A stretch of DNA of 64,000 nt from Fistularia commersonii (lineage: Eukaryota; Chordata; Actinopteri; Syngnathiformes; Fistulariidae): contig JBBMNZ010000019.1 in NCBI GenBank assembly GCA_037954325.1, positions 7,640,501 through 7,704,500 on the forward strand. The letters are read 5' to 3'. Each line of letters starts with the position of its first letter. The first letter of the stretch is position 1. The position numbers were made by a program, and so were the translations under genes. The notes under the pieces are model-generated. The model did no database searches. It was not told the DNA's origin and saw only the letters and a program-made list of their open reading frames with translations. Below are positions 49,071 through 60,240 of this stretch, piece by piece.

Positions 49071-51821
49071 TCACTGCAGCTATGAGGTGAGATGGCACAG
49101 AAGCCAATTCTAACCCTCATAGTCAAATGCTGACAAATAAAGACACCAAGGAAGTTTCGTATTCAATTGTCCACAGATTTGGTTTTCTGTGATCCACCTG
49201 CCTCAAGGTTAATTTTCTTGTCTGTTCAGGGATGGCCTTCTGCATACCTTGATTGAACCAACCGATTCCTCGTTGTGGCCGCAATGTTCAAGGTTAAAAA
49301 TCATATTTTTTTCCCTCATTATGAACTCTTTTTCCCCTTCTTCAGGGATCAGTCTTGACTACTTTGGTTGCTGTCCTTTGATTACATTATTGTTTTGACA
49401 GGCATTTAATAGACCTAATTAATAAAGGTGCTCATGAGACTATACTGACATCAAAAACCTTGTCTGCATGTCATTACCATTTTTTTCAAAGCTTCTCAGA
49501 CCTAAATTGCAAACTATTTTCAAGCACTTCTATTTCCATCAGATATTGAGTCTAAAGCAGGATGCTCACTGACCAAATAAAAAACATGGCAGTTAATGGC
49601 TTATTCTCTCTGAGTCCCCCCAAAAAATGATCAAAAACAACCAGGAAAAAAACAGGCACATACTTCAGCATCTCTACATATTAAAGAGTTCATCCTTTGA
49701 AGAGATCTCATTACACTGCTTTGTCACAGTTTCTAATCAACAATGCTTACCTTTTATTTCTTCTGCATTTTTTCCCCGATTTTAATGGATGATACTTTTC
49801 TCCTGTCTTCTCTTGGGGAGCCATCACATTTGCTGCTGGTACTTAGCATATTGGAAAAACTAACCCTACTTACAATACACACCTTTATCTGGCTTCTCAA
49901 TGGCATATTTTGAAAGGACACTGATAGTAATCATGCAAGGTCAAGAGGCAAATGGATTTGTGGAACATTTTGTCATACTGGTATTATGAGCTACCATCTT
50001 CCTCTTTAAAATCAAATTCCACCACAACAGCAATCAATAAAGAACTCAGGCAGGATGGAGATGGTTAAAATAAAATGTATGTTTTAATGTTTTAAGATTC
50101 CATGGGTGCATCCTGGGGAATACTACATACCCTGCCGTGACACAATCACCAGATTCAATCTACAATATGCTGATTCTATCATAATAAAGAAAATTGGCTC
50201 AGTCCCAGTGGAGAGGGACCCTAATAGAAAATAATTCTGCCCTTGAAACACTATGGGCCTTGCTTTGATTAGATGATGCTATCTTTGTTTAGACTTGAGC
50301 ATCTGGGGCAGGACCATGTGTTCATATATTTAATTAAAATACCATTGCCTGGACTGACAAAGGGTACTTATCTCATCAAAGTGTTCACCCTGGATTTTTT
50401 TCTCTTAATTCAAAAGATTATCTTTGTTGATTGGCCATACAAGTTGGATGAATGGGTGCAATAGTGAATAGGAAATGTATTGGCCTGTCAGAATTCTTGT
50501 CTATGGGCAGTCCACCTTGACTGTAAGCCAGACATCATTGAAGCATGCCATCTGCATCTAGGACACAAGTATTCTTTATCAATTTTTTTATCATTCATCT
50601 GTACATATGGGCCCTTAACTACAGGGTCATCATGGCTGTCACAACCTTGTAACAAACCAGAATGATGTTAAATACTAGCACTATTAGTTATCTACTAAAT
50701 GACTTTTTCCTTTAATATCAAAATTGTGAAATTCAGCATGTTTACTGTAACAGTTGGGTTCATATTCAAACTCAGGAAAATATATGAATTCCAAATTTTT
50801 GCCTGGATTTCATTCAGTTAGTAGCAAGTTAGTTTTAAAAACAGCATCATGGGAGATCAAGCCATACAACAACTGATTGACCCAACTCTTGCAATTAACA
50901 TTGTAGAGATAAAAAGAATTAATTAAAATGTAGGATCCAATAATACCCATTAAATATATTTCTGGTAGTTTGACTATGATCAAATACAGGCAAATATGTT
51001 TTCATACACACAATGTCCCACAGGTCTTGGGCTCCTTATGCTTACGTTAGAATTACAACGTATATACCACTACATATAAAGCAAGGGGGAGTTTAATGTT
51101 GGAAAAAAAAGTAGTTGAAACAAAAAAATCACAACTAATCAAGAGTGAATCAACTTAATAAAATCTTGCTTTGTTTTCAGGGTATCCACAGTAGGTTACA
51201 AAGTCTTTGTTTCACAACAATAAGCATATCTGTTTTTTTTCTGCAAATTACATAATTTTGCAGATTTAGGTTAACTTTGAAACCAATTACCTACCCAGCA
51301 GATTTATGGACTCAGGTTACATAACTTAGAGTCAAATCAGACTCAGGTCACAAACTTCATTACTGAAGACTGGACAAAACCAACAGGGGCTTCATTTGAG
51401 ACTTCCCCATGTTACTTCAGTTTTGATACTCTGAAAATTATACCATGGAACCTGAAAGTGAATCAGCTCAATTTTCCCTATCACAGATTATCAGATAACA
51501 TTTGTCCTCTACATCTTGACTCTTTCTGACTGTGCTGGACAAGCAGCCAGCCCGAGATTGCTAAGCCTGGGGACCAACTCATGCTGTAATGCCAGTACCT
51601 TGGTCAAGGACAATTGCAGAGAATGTATCTAGGATGCGCCTTTGTATTGCTTTGAAATACTTTTTACTGTAACATCTACTGCGTAGACAAAGGTCTGACA
51701 CAATGTAAACTCACTTCTGAAAAGGGGAAAATCCACTAGTTGTCAGTAATTAGCATTTCCATAAAATCAGGAACTGAAGATTACTTAGTTGAACAGCTTA
51801 GTAAATGCTTGTCACACTTAC
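49071..51821. other. No gene recognised
   Basis: AT-rich unique sequence without supportable exons or transposon coding sequence. Open frames at 50273-50665 lack domain features. Confidence 0.4.
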
Positions 51822-51873
51822 AATTCAGTACACCACGGTGAGCCTGGTGCTGGCCTGTAAATTGATGACCGAG
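51822..51873 (-). other. Exon-like 52-bp segment with strong splice sites, no clear coding frame
   Basis: On the minus strand TTTTTGTTTATCCTCCTGGC followed by CCGCAG (AG at 51875-51874) is a strong acceptor, and the segment ends at GTAAGTGT (from 51821), a strong donor. The 52 bases between contain short frames only; one ends in TRLTVVY-stop. It is on the same strand as abca4 and 41 kb upstream of its start codon, so an untranslated exon is possible but unproven. Confidence 0.25.
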
Positions 51874-52254
51874 CTGCGGGCCAGGAGGATAAACAAAAAC
51901 AATTTCTAAACTGAAATTTTTATGTATTTTCATGTTGCTCGTTTTCTTGAGAAAAAAAACATTACACTGTAACACAACATTACATTGTGAACTCGGTTTG
52001 ACCAAATTCCAGTTTCACCCTTTCGACTTGCCTTTTTTAAATTACTTGCCAGTATCGGGAAAATACAACCTCGGCTCACAAATGCCACAAATCACAATCA
52101 AATCGGCCAACGAACATTTCAATCAACCTGTAAACACGCCTCGGTTCACAAACATGCAACGTTTACATTCATACATACATATGTTTGAATGCCCAAAGTA
52201 GTCAAAGGACAGCTCACAGGTGAAAAACAACCTGCATTTGGATTTGTTTGTCAA

Positions 52255-52590
52255 CATCCACCCATCGATTTTCTTTCACTTATACTGCACATAGGGTCGC
52301 AGGTGATGCTGGAGCCTATCCCACCTGTACACCCTGGACCGGTTGCTAGTCAATCACAGGGCCAGATATATAGACAAACAACTATTCAATCACTCATTCG
52401 GGGCAATTTTTCAATTTTTTTCCTATTAACCTGCCGTATGTTTTTGGACTGTGGGAGGAAAAAGAAGAGCCCAGATGAAACCCAAGGGCAGAACATGCAA
52501 AATCCACATAGAAAGATCCCCTGGTTAAAATCAAACCAGGGTCCTTAGTGCTTTGAGGCTGAAGCACAAACCACTGCACCACCATCAAAT
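52255..52590 (+). repeat. Dispersed teleost repeat, copy 4 (most complete)
   Basis: Contains the full set of landmarks: CCACCCATCGATTTTCTTTC, GGGTCGCAGGTGATGCTGG, AGCCTATCCCACCTGTACAC, CCTGGACCGGTTGCTAGTC, GGGGCAATTTT, TTTTTGGACTGTGGGAGGAA, CAGAACATGCAAAATCCAC and a 3' end with CCAGGGTCCTTAGTGCTTTG then CCACTGCACCACC. No coding capacity. Confidence 0.85.
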
Positions 52591-52689
52591 GGCTGTATTC
52601 ACTTTCCCTCAGTAACTTTATTTATGTTAATTTTTCTATTCAAACACAAGCACAGACCAAAAATTCCTAGGTCTTCCAGATCCAGCATC

Positions 52690-53900
52690 CCCCATTTCTG
52701 CAGGTGTCTGTGGTCCAGAGCAGTAGTGCTTGGACCATGTTGCTATGGAAAAGTCTTTACCACACAGTGATGCAGTTGGCTAGGATGCTCTCAACAATGC
52801 AGCTGTAGAAATTGTTGAAGATCTTAGGTAACATGCCAAACACTCTCAGCCTCCTCAGGAAGTAGAGCTGCTATTGAGCCCTCCTGACTGTCTGTGTGGT
52901 GTTGAGGGATCAGGTGAGGTCCTCACTTATGTAGAAACCCAGGTATTTGAAGCTGCTCACTCTCTCAACCTCAAGACCTTGGAGGAACAGTGGCTGATGA
53001 GGTCTCCTCTCCTTGCTCATGTCCACTACTATCTCCTTGGTCTTGTCTGTGTTGAGGTTGAGGTTGTTGTGCTCACCAGACTAGCCACATCTATCCTTTA
53101 GGCTGTTTTGTCTCCACCAGTGATACCTATCACTACGGTGTCATCTGCAAACTTCAGGATGATGTTGTGTAACGTTAATGCATATTTGAACGTATCCCAA
53201 TCCGTTGTGGTATAATAGTCCTGCAGGAAGCCCTCTGAATCCAGGGTCCAGATTCTGATTTCTCTGGTTACGGCATTTGTCTGTTTCAATCTCTGTCTGT
53301 ACACGGGGTACAGAAACAGAGGGATGTGATCTGACTGTGCAAAGTGGGGGCAGGGTGCGGCCCTGTATGCATGGTTCAGGGTCTTCTTGTCGCGGCTGGG
53401 AATGTCCACATATTAGTGGTACATGGGGACACCAGTCCGCAAGCTGCACTGACTTGAAGTCAGGATCACAACGGCATCAGGGTGCACCATCTGCAGCGCA
53501 CTGATGTTGTCATGGAGCTTGCCCAGTGCTGTCATGGAGTTAGCCTGCGGCGGGATGTAAATGGCAGCTAAAAACACGGCAGTGAATTCCCTAGGTAGAT
53601 AATTGGGACAGCATTTTAGCAGCAAAAACTCCACATCTGGCGAACAGTGCAGTGGTCAGCTGGCTCAGGCTTTTAGCCTACCATGTAGCCCACCCCGCTT
53701 GCCATGATTGCATTGTGGTCACCGAGGGGCCCGCCATCCTCGGGCTGGTCTTCCCACTCAGGCTCGGTGCTTTAGGGCCATCCTGGGGGTGGTGATGGTG
53801 TTCACGGGAGTGTACGATGATATGTAATTCCGGTGGTATGAAATCTGTAAATTTTGGCTGTGTTTGCTTGTTGGTGAAATCCAAAGGTATCTGCCTGCTG
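52690..53900 (-). mobile_element. L2-like LINE, endonuclease to RT C-terminal region
   Basis: On the minus strand, from about 53650: endonuclease text LLLKCCPNYLPREFTAVFLA, AIYIPPQANSMTALGKLHDN and VHPDAVVIL (53630-53455). Next KKTLNHAYRAAPCPHFAQSD and LFLYPVYRQRLKQTNAVTRE (53395-53270). The RT is cut down to ILKFADDTVVIGITGGDKT (53160-53100), keeping the ADD catalytic motif. After that, LNLNTDKTKEIVVDMSKERR, PLFLQGLEVERVSSFKYLGF and YFLRRLRVFGMLPKIFNNFY run down to about 52800. A large part of the RT between the linker and FADD is deleted. Frameshifts; dead. Confidence 0.9.
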
Positions 53901-54043
53901 TAGGATGGTGGAAGTATTGGCGCACTGTAGAAAAAGTTGTCCTTAGAGTGGAGAAGTCCACTCTAATTGAAAAAAAGCAGGTATGCAGCTACAGAGAAGG
54001 CACACCTGCCACGGAGGGGACCATGTTGCTATGGAGAAGTCAA

Positions 54044-54079
54044 AAGTAGGTGCCGACTTCGCACCTACTTCGCACCTAA
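54044..54079. repeat. 10-bp hairpin overlapping an 11-bp tandem duplication
   Basis: Arms AAGTAGGTGC (54044-54053) and GCACCTACTT (54061-54070) around a 7-nt loop. CTTCGCACCTA is duplicated head to tail at 54058-54079. Confidence 0.9.
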
Positions 54080-54593
54080 AGCAATGAGCCAAAGTGCAGT
54101 GCTTTACAACATTTGGGGCTCCAGTCTGCAGTCACACCACGCTCATGGCCAACAAGAAGAGAGGGGAAAACCCAAACTGACCCACCATGATACAGTCAAT
54201 TTGGATCCACAAGTGTCCCATAATGATAAGTCTCAGGAATTGGAATCTGTAGAAACCTTGGTGCATTGGCCTGATAACTTCTCATAAAACTTCTGTCTTG
54301 GATACTCAGAGCTAAATTGTTTGGATTCTGCGTATAAAACAGGTGATTTGGCCAATATGCTCAAATGAGCACTTGTACAACAAACTTCAAAACTGACTGA
54401 AATTAGACAAAACATGAAACTATGCACGGCATGCTACTTGTTTTTGCTTCTCAAAATTGACGAGGAATCAAAGAAGAAGAACATTCAACCGGGTACCCAA
54501 GAAATGTATCTCAAATCCATAGGATGATGAGACAGGCTGACATTTCAAGTAAAAACTTCACAGAATCACTGTCAATGGAGATTTCTTTCATTT

Positions 54594-54900
54594 GGTCATT
54601 CATTAATTCATTCAATGTCTATTTCACTCATATTGCATGAGGGATTCTGTCCCAACTGACACTCAGATGACAAGTGAGAGACACCATGGATCAATTGTCA
54701 AGCGATACATAGTGAGCCACATATCTAAACAAACAAGCTGTGACTCTCATTCACAATTACAAGCATTTAAGACCCTTCACTTTACTGGATGTTTTGAGAT
54801 TGTGGGCGGAAACCTGAGAACCTTGTGAAAACCAACGCCACCGCAGGGGCCCAAGCGCTGAACAATGCACCAATTAGCAACCTGTAATGGGGACTGGCCA
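54594..54900 (+). repeat. Dispersed teleost repeat, copy 5 (divergent)
   Basis: Starts in ATTC-rich text and keeps CTCATTCACAATTACAAGCA, TTTTGAGATTGTGGGCGGAA, GAACCTTGTGAAAACCAACG and AACAATGCACCAATTAGCAA in the family order, with many substitutions. Confidence 0.6.
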
Positions 54901-57009
54901 CCTGGCTGGTTGGTTGTCATTAAATTATGGAGAGGATTTGAGACACTGTTCAATCACATGTTACACGTTATGTAAAATAGGATACTATATCTCTTACCTG
55001 CAATAACAAAAACAGTTCCCTCAACAGCCGTCACTGCCCCTCCCACCATGTGTACAGTGTCTCATGTGGCCCTGGGCAAAGAAAGCAATCATCTTAATGA
55101 AGTCACCAAGGATTTGTGAATGTTGTGTGTCCTGTTGGTCTCACCTTGATGGCAAGTGTTGTGATACTGCGAGACATTAAAGGGCTCCAAGGGCTTGATA
55201 CTTAGCCCTTCTGTCCCTGTACAATAACAAATTGGAAGAGAATAAAATGTAGTTACAACAGGCCAAAACTGACCGAGTGTCAGTTGTAAGACAGCTGTGC
55301 ACGAAAGGTGTTTCAATACATTTTATAAAAGCATTTTTGTGATTAATGTTACAACAGTACAGGTTGGAGAACATAGCACTGACATTTTCTTAAAAACAAA
55401 ACAACAACAAAAAAATACAAGCTTCACATTTGTCAAAACTGAATTTAATTTTTCTTTTTCAATGTCTGTCTTGTGCCTGTCAATGTCTTTTATTTTATTG
55501 TCATGGATTAGACTCTCATTTATTTATATATTTGGTTTACAAATTGTAAAACACTTTTTTTTTAATTAAATTATTTTCTCATGGTCCATTATAACATATG
55601 GGCTTTTAGGGCTTTTAATAAATTTGCAACAATATATATGAATAGTTCTTTTTACTGTCATGTGGTACCAAATAAGTAAAGTGGAGGGCATTTAATCAGT
55701 CGTGTGAAAAGAAACCTCTCCTACTCCACAAAGTCATGTCATATTCTGAAGGATACCTAAAATACATGAATGAAAAAGCTAAATTGAAAATTGAATTAGT
55801 AACAGATAGAGGAACAAACACCTTCACAACATAACCTTGTTTTAACCCCTGTCAACAATATTCTCCAGAGATCAACCCCTGTCCGCCCAGCCCCAATACA
55901 AGTTATTCCACTAACATCAGAATCAAAATAAATTCAACAAATCTATGGGCCCATTTTTTTTCATCTATAATGACAGAAAAATGGGCAATATGAATGACGA
56001 GAAATCAATTTTAGTTCAGAGCCCTATCACTTCAGATTTAACATGCTCCAATTGCAAGGATCTGCTCATCCCTGAGTGAACTTGTTATTGAGAGATACTT
56101 TTATATTGTATTTGTCTTTGGAAAGACATGAAGCCAAATTGACAATTTCCCATTGCCTCCTCAAGTAAATCTGAGTTTCAAATACATTATATGCTATACT
56201 TTTAGCAATAGCAGCTACCACTATGGCACTTGAGTAATAAAATTTAACAACTGCAATGTTAGCTTAAAAAAAAAACAAAAAAAAACAATCACATTTCAAT
56301 ACCACAACCCTTTAAAAGGGTATCAAACTTTAACCCAAAATTAGGCAACAGCAAAAATAAAAGTTGATTAAACTTCCAGAAATAAAAGTGCCTCCCCCAT
56401 CGGAGGAAGTAACAAGAACACAAATCAGAAAAGCAACAATAAGGACTTAAAGACAATTACATTTCAAAATGCAACCTAAGATACTGCAAGAGAAAGAATC
56501 TCAAACAAGATCCCACTGAGTTATCTCTCCATCTAATGTTAACAAGAATGCGGACTGTGTGAGCGTGAAGAGAATCTATGCTGAAAATATTTGGGTCAGT
56601 AAAAATGCATGCGCTAAAAATAAACGTGGTTTCATGATAAAGGACAAGCAGTCACTGAAAAGTGAAGGAAATGTCAAGAAAGTTCAGTCTGCATTTGAAA
56701 ACAAATGCACAATAAAAAAAACGAACAAACTGAAAACCCTTGAAAATGTTCCCTTTAGATGATGGATATTTAATTTTTTGTTTAATTAAATGTAAAAATG
56801 GAATAAAAGTCAAAGGGCAAGTAACATACACAGCAAACCTAAATAATACAGGAGGGGAATGGATATGTAGTGTATATCATCAGAATTGCAACTGGCGTAA
56901 ACCTAAGAGCCAAAGAAAAAAATGAAAATTAAAAAAAAAAAAAAAGTTTAGGTAGGGAGCACAATATTACCAGTGTTCAGGCATGTTGACTGCATAGGAC
57001 TGTCTAACT
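54901..57009. other. No gene recognised
   Basis: AT-rich, mostly unique. A-rich runs at 56263-56285 and 56931-56945. Open frames of 60-90 codons occur but have no domain features. Confidence 0.4.
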
Positions 57010-57262
57010 AAAATTAGAATATTGTGATAAAATTCTTTATCTTCTGTAATGCAATTAGAAAAAACATAAATTACTTTTTCATGATATTCTAATATTTTGA
57101 GAGAATTTTTGAGTTTCCTTAAGATGGAAGCCATAATCAGCAATATCAAAATAAAAGGCTTACAATATTTCCGTTGATTTGTAATGTATCCAGCATGTAT
57201 GACATATTTGTTTTAGTAATTGCATTACAGAAGATAGAACTTTATCACAATATTCTAATTTT
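57010..57262. mobile_element. Palindromic MITE with about 45-bp inverted ends
   Basis: The left end AAAATTAGAATATTGTGATA...TCTTCTGTAATGCAATTA (57010-57056) is mirrored by TAATTGCATTACAGAAGATA...TATCACAATATTCTAATTTT (57216-57262). Inside are AAGATGGAAGCCATAATCAG and CAATATCAAAATAAAAGGCT. I recognise the sequence as a widespread vertebrate non-autonomous DNA element; superfamily not assigned. Confidence 0.85.
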
Positions 57263-57288
57263 CGGAGACAATTTTCTGTATGTATATA

Positions 57289-57885
57289 CAGAGATGTGCG
57301 GTGAGGTTCATGACTGGTGAGTGAGATTTACAAACATATGAACAGAGTAGCTTATTAATCATTTTATTGGCAGAAGTTGACGTGTTTTGTTAAGAATATC
57401 ATATCAGCATTCTTTACAAACTGTAGCATACAAAAAACGCACATGTAAAAAAAAAAAAAAACGTTTTTATCTCTTACCTTGTAAATGAAGTCCATGCGCC
57501 GCTCCCTCTGAGGAAAAGCATCGATAACTTTCTTGTAGAAGTCTTCCTTATCTTTCTTCAGCTTTAAAAATCTCAGTCTCAATCACTCTGGAAAGTAGGA
57601 AATCACTGCCAGTGAAGACAGTCGTCCTTGATCGATCCTGTTCCGTCGATAGGTTTTGAGTCTTTTCCGTGCCGAGAATGACCGCTCCACCATGCTGTCG
57701 TAGCCGGAAGGGTGACCACCGGCCGGAGTAACTTTGACGCCTTAGGAACAGTTTGAATGAGATCCCTTTGGGCCAAAAAGTTGAGAAGCTGCCCTGGAGA
57801 TTTACATTTATGCCTCACCGTTTGTGAGCTATACAGCCCGATGTGATCGGCAAAAAATAGTTGGATGGCTGCACTTGACTCGCTA
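57289..57885 (-). mobile_element. hAT transposon end with transposase C-terminus (ZMYM1/TTF-type), truncated
   Basis: The outer end CAGAGATGTGCGGTGAGGTT (from 57289) is a hAT-type terminus. On the minus strand the hAT C-terminal dimerisation domain reads SPGQLLNFLAQRDLIQTVPK, ASKLLR-VVTLPATTA, frameshift, MVERSFSARKRLKTYRRNRI (from 57693), DQGRLSSLAVIS, then RFLKLKKDKEDFYKKVIDAF and RRMDFIYK (57570-57475). The N-terminal and catalytic parts are absent; the sequence switches at about 57885 to the RTE-like LINE. Confidence 0.85.
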
Positions 57886-60240
57886 ACTGTTTACTGCAGC
57901 TTGCTATTGCTAATTCTATTCCTTTCTATTCTGTGGCTGATCACAATGTCATCTGCAAACATCATGGTCCTTGAAGTTTCCTGCCCAACCTCCTTTGTCA
58001 GCTTGTCCATCACCACTGCAAACAAAAAGGGACTCAGCGCTGATCCCTGATGGAGTCCCACCTCCACCTTGAACTTCTCTGTCACCCCTACACCATGCTG
58101 TACCACTGTCTCGCAGCAAGCATACATGTCCTGCACCAGTTAAACATACTTTTCTGCCATTCCAGATTTCCTCATACAATACCAGAGCTCCTCTCTTGGG
58201 CACCCTGTCATATGCTTTTTCTAGGTCTACAAAAACTCAATGCAGCTCTCTCTGGTCTTCTCTGTATTTCTGTATTAGCATTTTCAAAGCAAATACTGCA
58301 TCTGTAGTACTCTGTCTAGGCATGAAGCCATATTGCTGTTCACAAATGATGACTTCTGCTCTGTTTCCACAACTCTTTCCCATAACTTCATTGTATGGCT
58401 CATCAACTTTATCCCTCTATAGTTGCCACAATTCATCCCATCCCCATTCTTTGTAAATATAGGCACCATCACACTTCGTCTCCATTCTTCAGGCATTTTC
58501 ACATTCTCTAGGATCCTGTTGAATAATAGTCAGAAATTCTACCACAGCCTCTCATAGACACCTCCACACCTCTCAAGTATATCACCAGGACCAACTGCCT
58601 TTCCACTCTTAATTCTCTTCAATGCCTTCCTCTCTTCACTTTTACAAATCTCTGCTATTTTGTTGTCTACAATAGTCACCTCATCTACCCTTGCCTCTCT
58701 TTCATTTTCCACATTCATCAGCTCTTCAAAAGTACTCTCTCCATCAACCTATCTCTCTTCTAGCATCTGCCACTACATTTCCCTCTCTATCCTTTATCAT
58801 CCAGACCTGTTGTACATCCTTTCCATCTTTATCTCTCTTTTTCGCTAACATGCATATTTCATTCTCCCCCTCCTTACTGTACAACCAAACATACAGGTCA
58901 TTGTACACCCTTTGTTTTGCCTTTGCTACCTCTATCTTTACCTTACATTATATCTCCCTGTTCTCCTGTCCGTTTTCTTCAGTCCTCTCAGTGTCCCACT
59001 TGTTCTTTGTTAACCGCTTTCTCAGTATATACTCCTGCACTTCCTCAATCCACCAACAAGTCTCCTTTTATACTTTCCTTCCAGATGACACAACAAGTAC
59101 TCTGCTACCTGTATCCCTGATAATACGAGCTGTTGTTGTCCAATCATCTGGACGCTCACCCTGAGCACCCAGAGCCTTTCTCAACTCCTCCCTGAAAACC
59201 ATACAACACTCCTCCCTTTTCAGCTTCCACCACTTTGTCCTCTACTCTGCCTTTGTCCTCTCGATCTTCCTTGCCACCATTGTCATCCTACAAGTGAGCA
59301 TCATATGCTGTCTGGCTGCACTCTCACCTGCAACCACTTTACAGTCACTGATCTCTTTCAGGTTACCTCATCTATACAAGATGTAGTCTACCAGTGTGCT
59401 CCTACCTCTGTTCTTATAAGTTAACCTATGTACCTGTTTTTTTCTGGAAAATAGTGTTCACTAAAGCCATTTCCATCCTTTTTGCAAAATCTACCACCAT
59501 TTGTCCCTCTGCATTCCTATCCTGTATACCAAATCTGCCCATCACTTCTTCATCTCCACTATTGCCTTCACCAACATATCCATTGAAGTCTGCACCAATT
59601 ACCTCTCTCTCCTCTCCTGGGATATTCTACATCACTTCATCTAACTCATTCCAGAACTTCTTCTCTTCAAACTCACATCCCACCTGAGGGGCATAGCCAG
59701 TATTAACATTTAGCATCACACCTTCAATTTCCAGTTTCAGACTCATAAGTCTAGCCAACAATCTTTTCATCTCCAGAAAGTTCCTAACAAACTCCTCCTT
59801 CAAGATAACTCCTACTCCATTTCTCTTCTTGTCAGTACAGGCACACAGTATATCCACTTTCCTTCTCTGCATCATATCGACCAACTCTCTACCTTTTCCT
59901 GTCATACTCCCGATATTCAAAATCCATACTATCAGTCTCAGACTCTTGCCTTTCCCTTTCTCTCTCTGCTTCCAAACACGCCTTCCTCCTCTCCTTCTTT
60001 GACCTATAGTAGCCCAGTTTCCATTGGTTCCCAATGGGTCACCGGTACCAATGGCGGTCGTTGTTAACCCGGGCCTCGACTGATCTGGTGTGATCTGGTT
60101 ATTGTGGTTGATTTGCATGTTTGGCTTTGGCAAAAGTTGTACGCCGGATACCCTTCCTGATGCAACCCTCTGCATTTATCCAGGCTTGGGACCGGCTCAG
60201 AGAGACACCGGCCAGTGCCGTCCTGAGGCTGCATTGAACA
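57886..60240 (-). mobile_element. RTE-like LINE, 5' end through RT catalytic site, 3' truncated
   Basis: On the minus strand from about 60240: 5' leader ACGGCACTGGCCGGTGTCTC, then the reading AKPNMQINHNNQITPDQSRP. The endonuclease follows: IVWILNIGSMTGKGRELVDM, MQRRKVDILC, KRNGVGVILKEEFVRNFLEM, LKLEIEGVMLNVNTGYAPQV (to about 59630). Linker and RT follow: MPEEWRRSVMVPIF and CGNYRGIKLMSHTMKLWERV (58495-58370), VGLHQGSALSPFLFAVVMDK and TMMFADDIVI (58065-57930). Stops and frameshifts are scattered. It stops shortly after FADD, where the hAT relic begins. Same family as 23215-23911. Confidence 0.93.

Noticed and set aside
51822..51873. T-cell-receptor J-segment reading of TRLTVV at the exon-like segment
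   Set aside because: The FGxG motif is absent (LQAS instead), the donor is out of place for a J segment, and no recombination signal was seen.
59627..60175. A 182-codon host gene with an endonuclease-like domain
   Set aside because: It is the 5' leader and APE-type endonuclease of the RTE-like LINE, contiguous with RT text further left.
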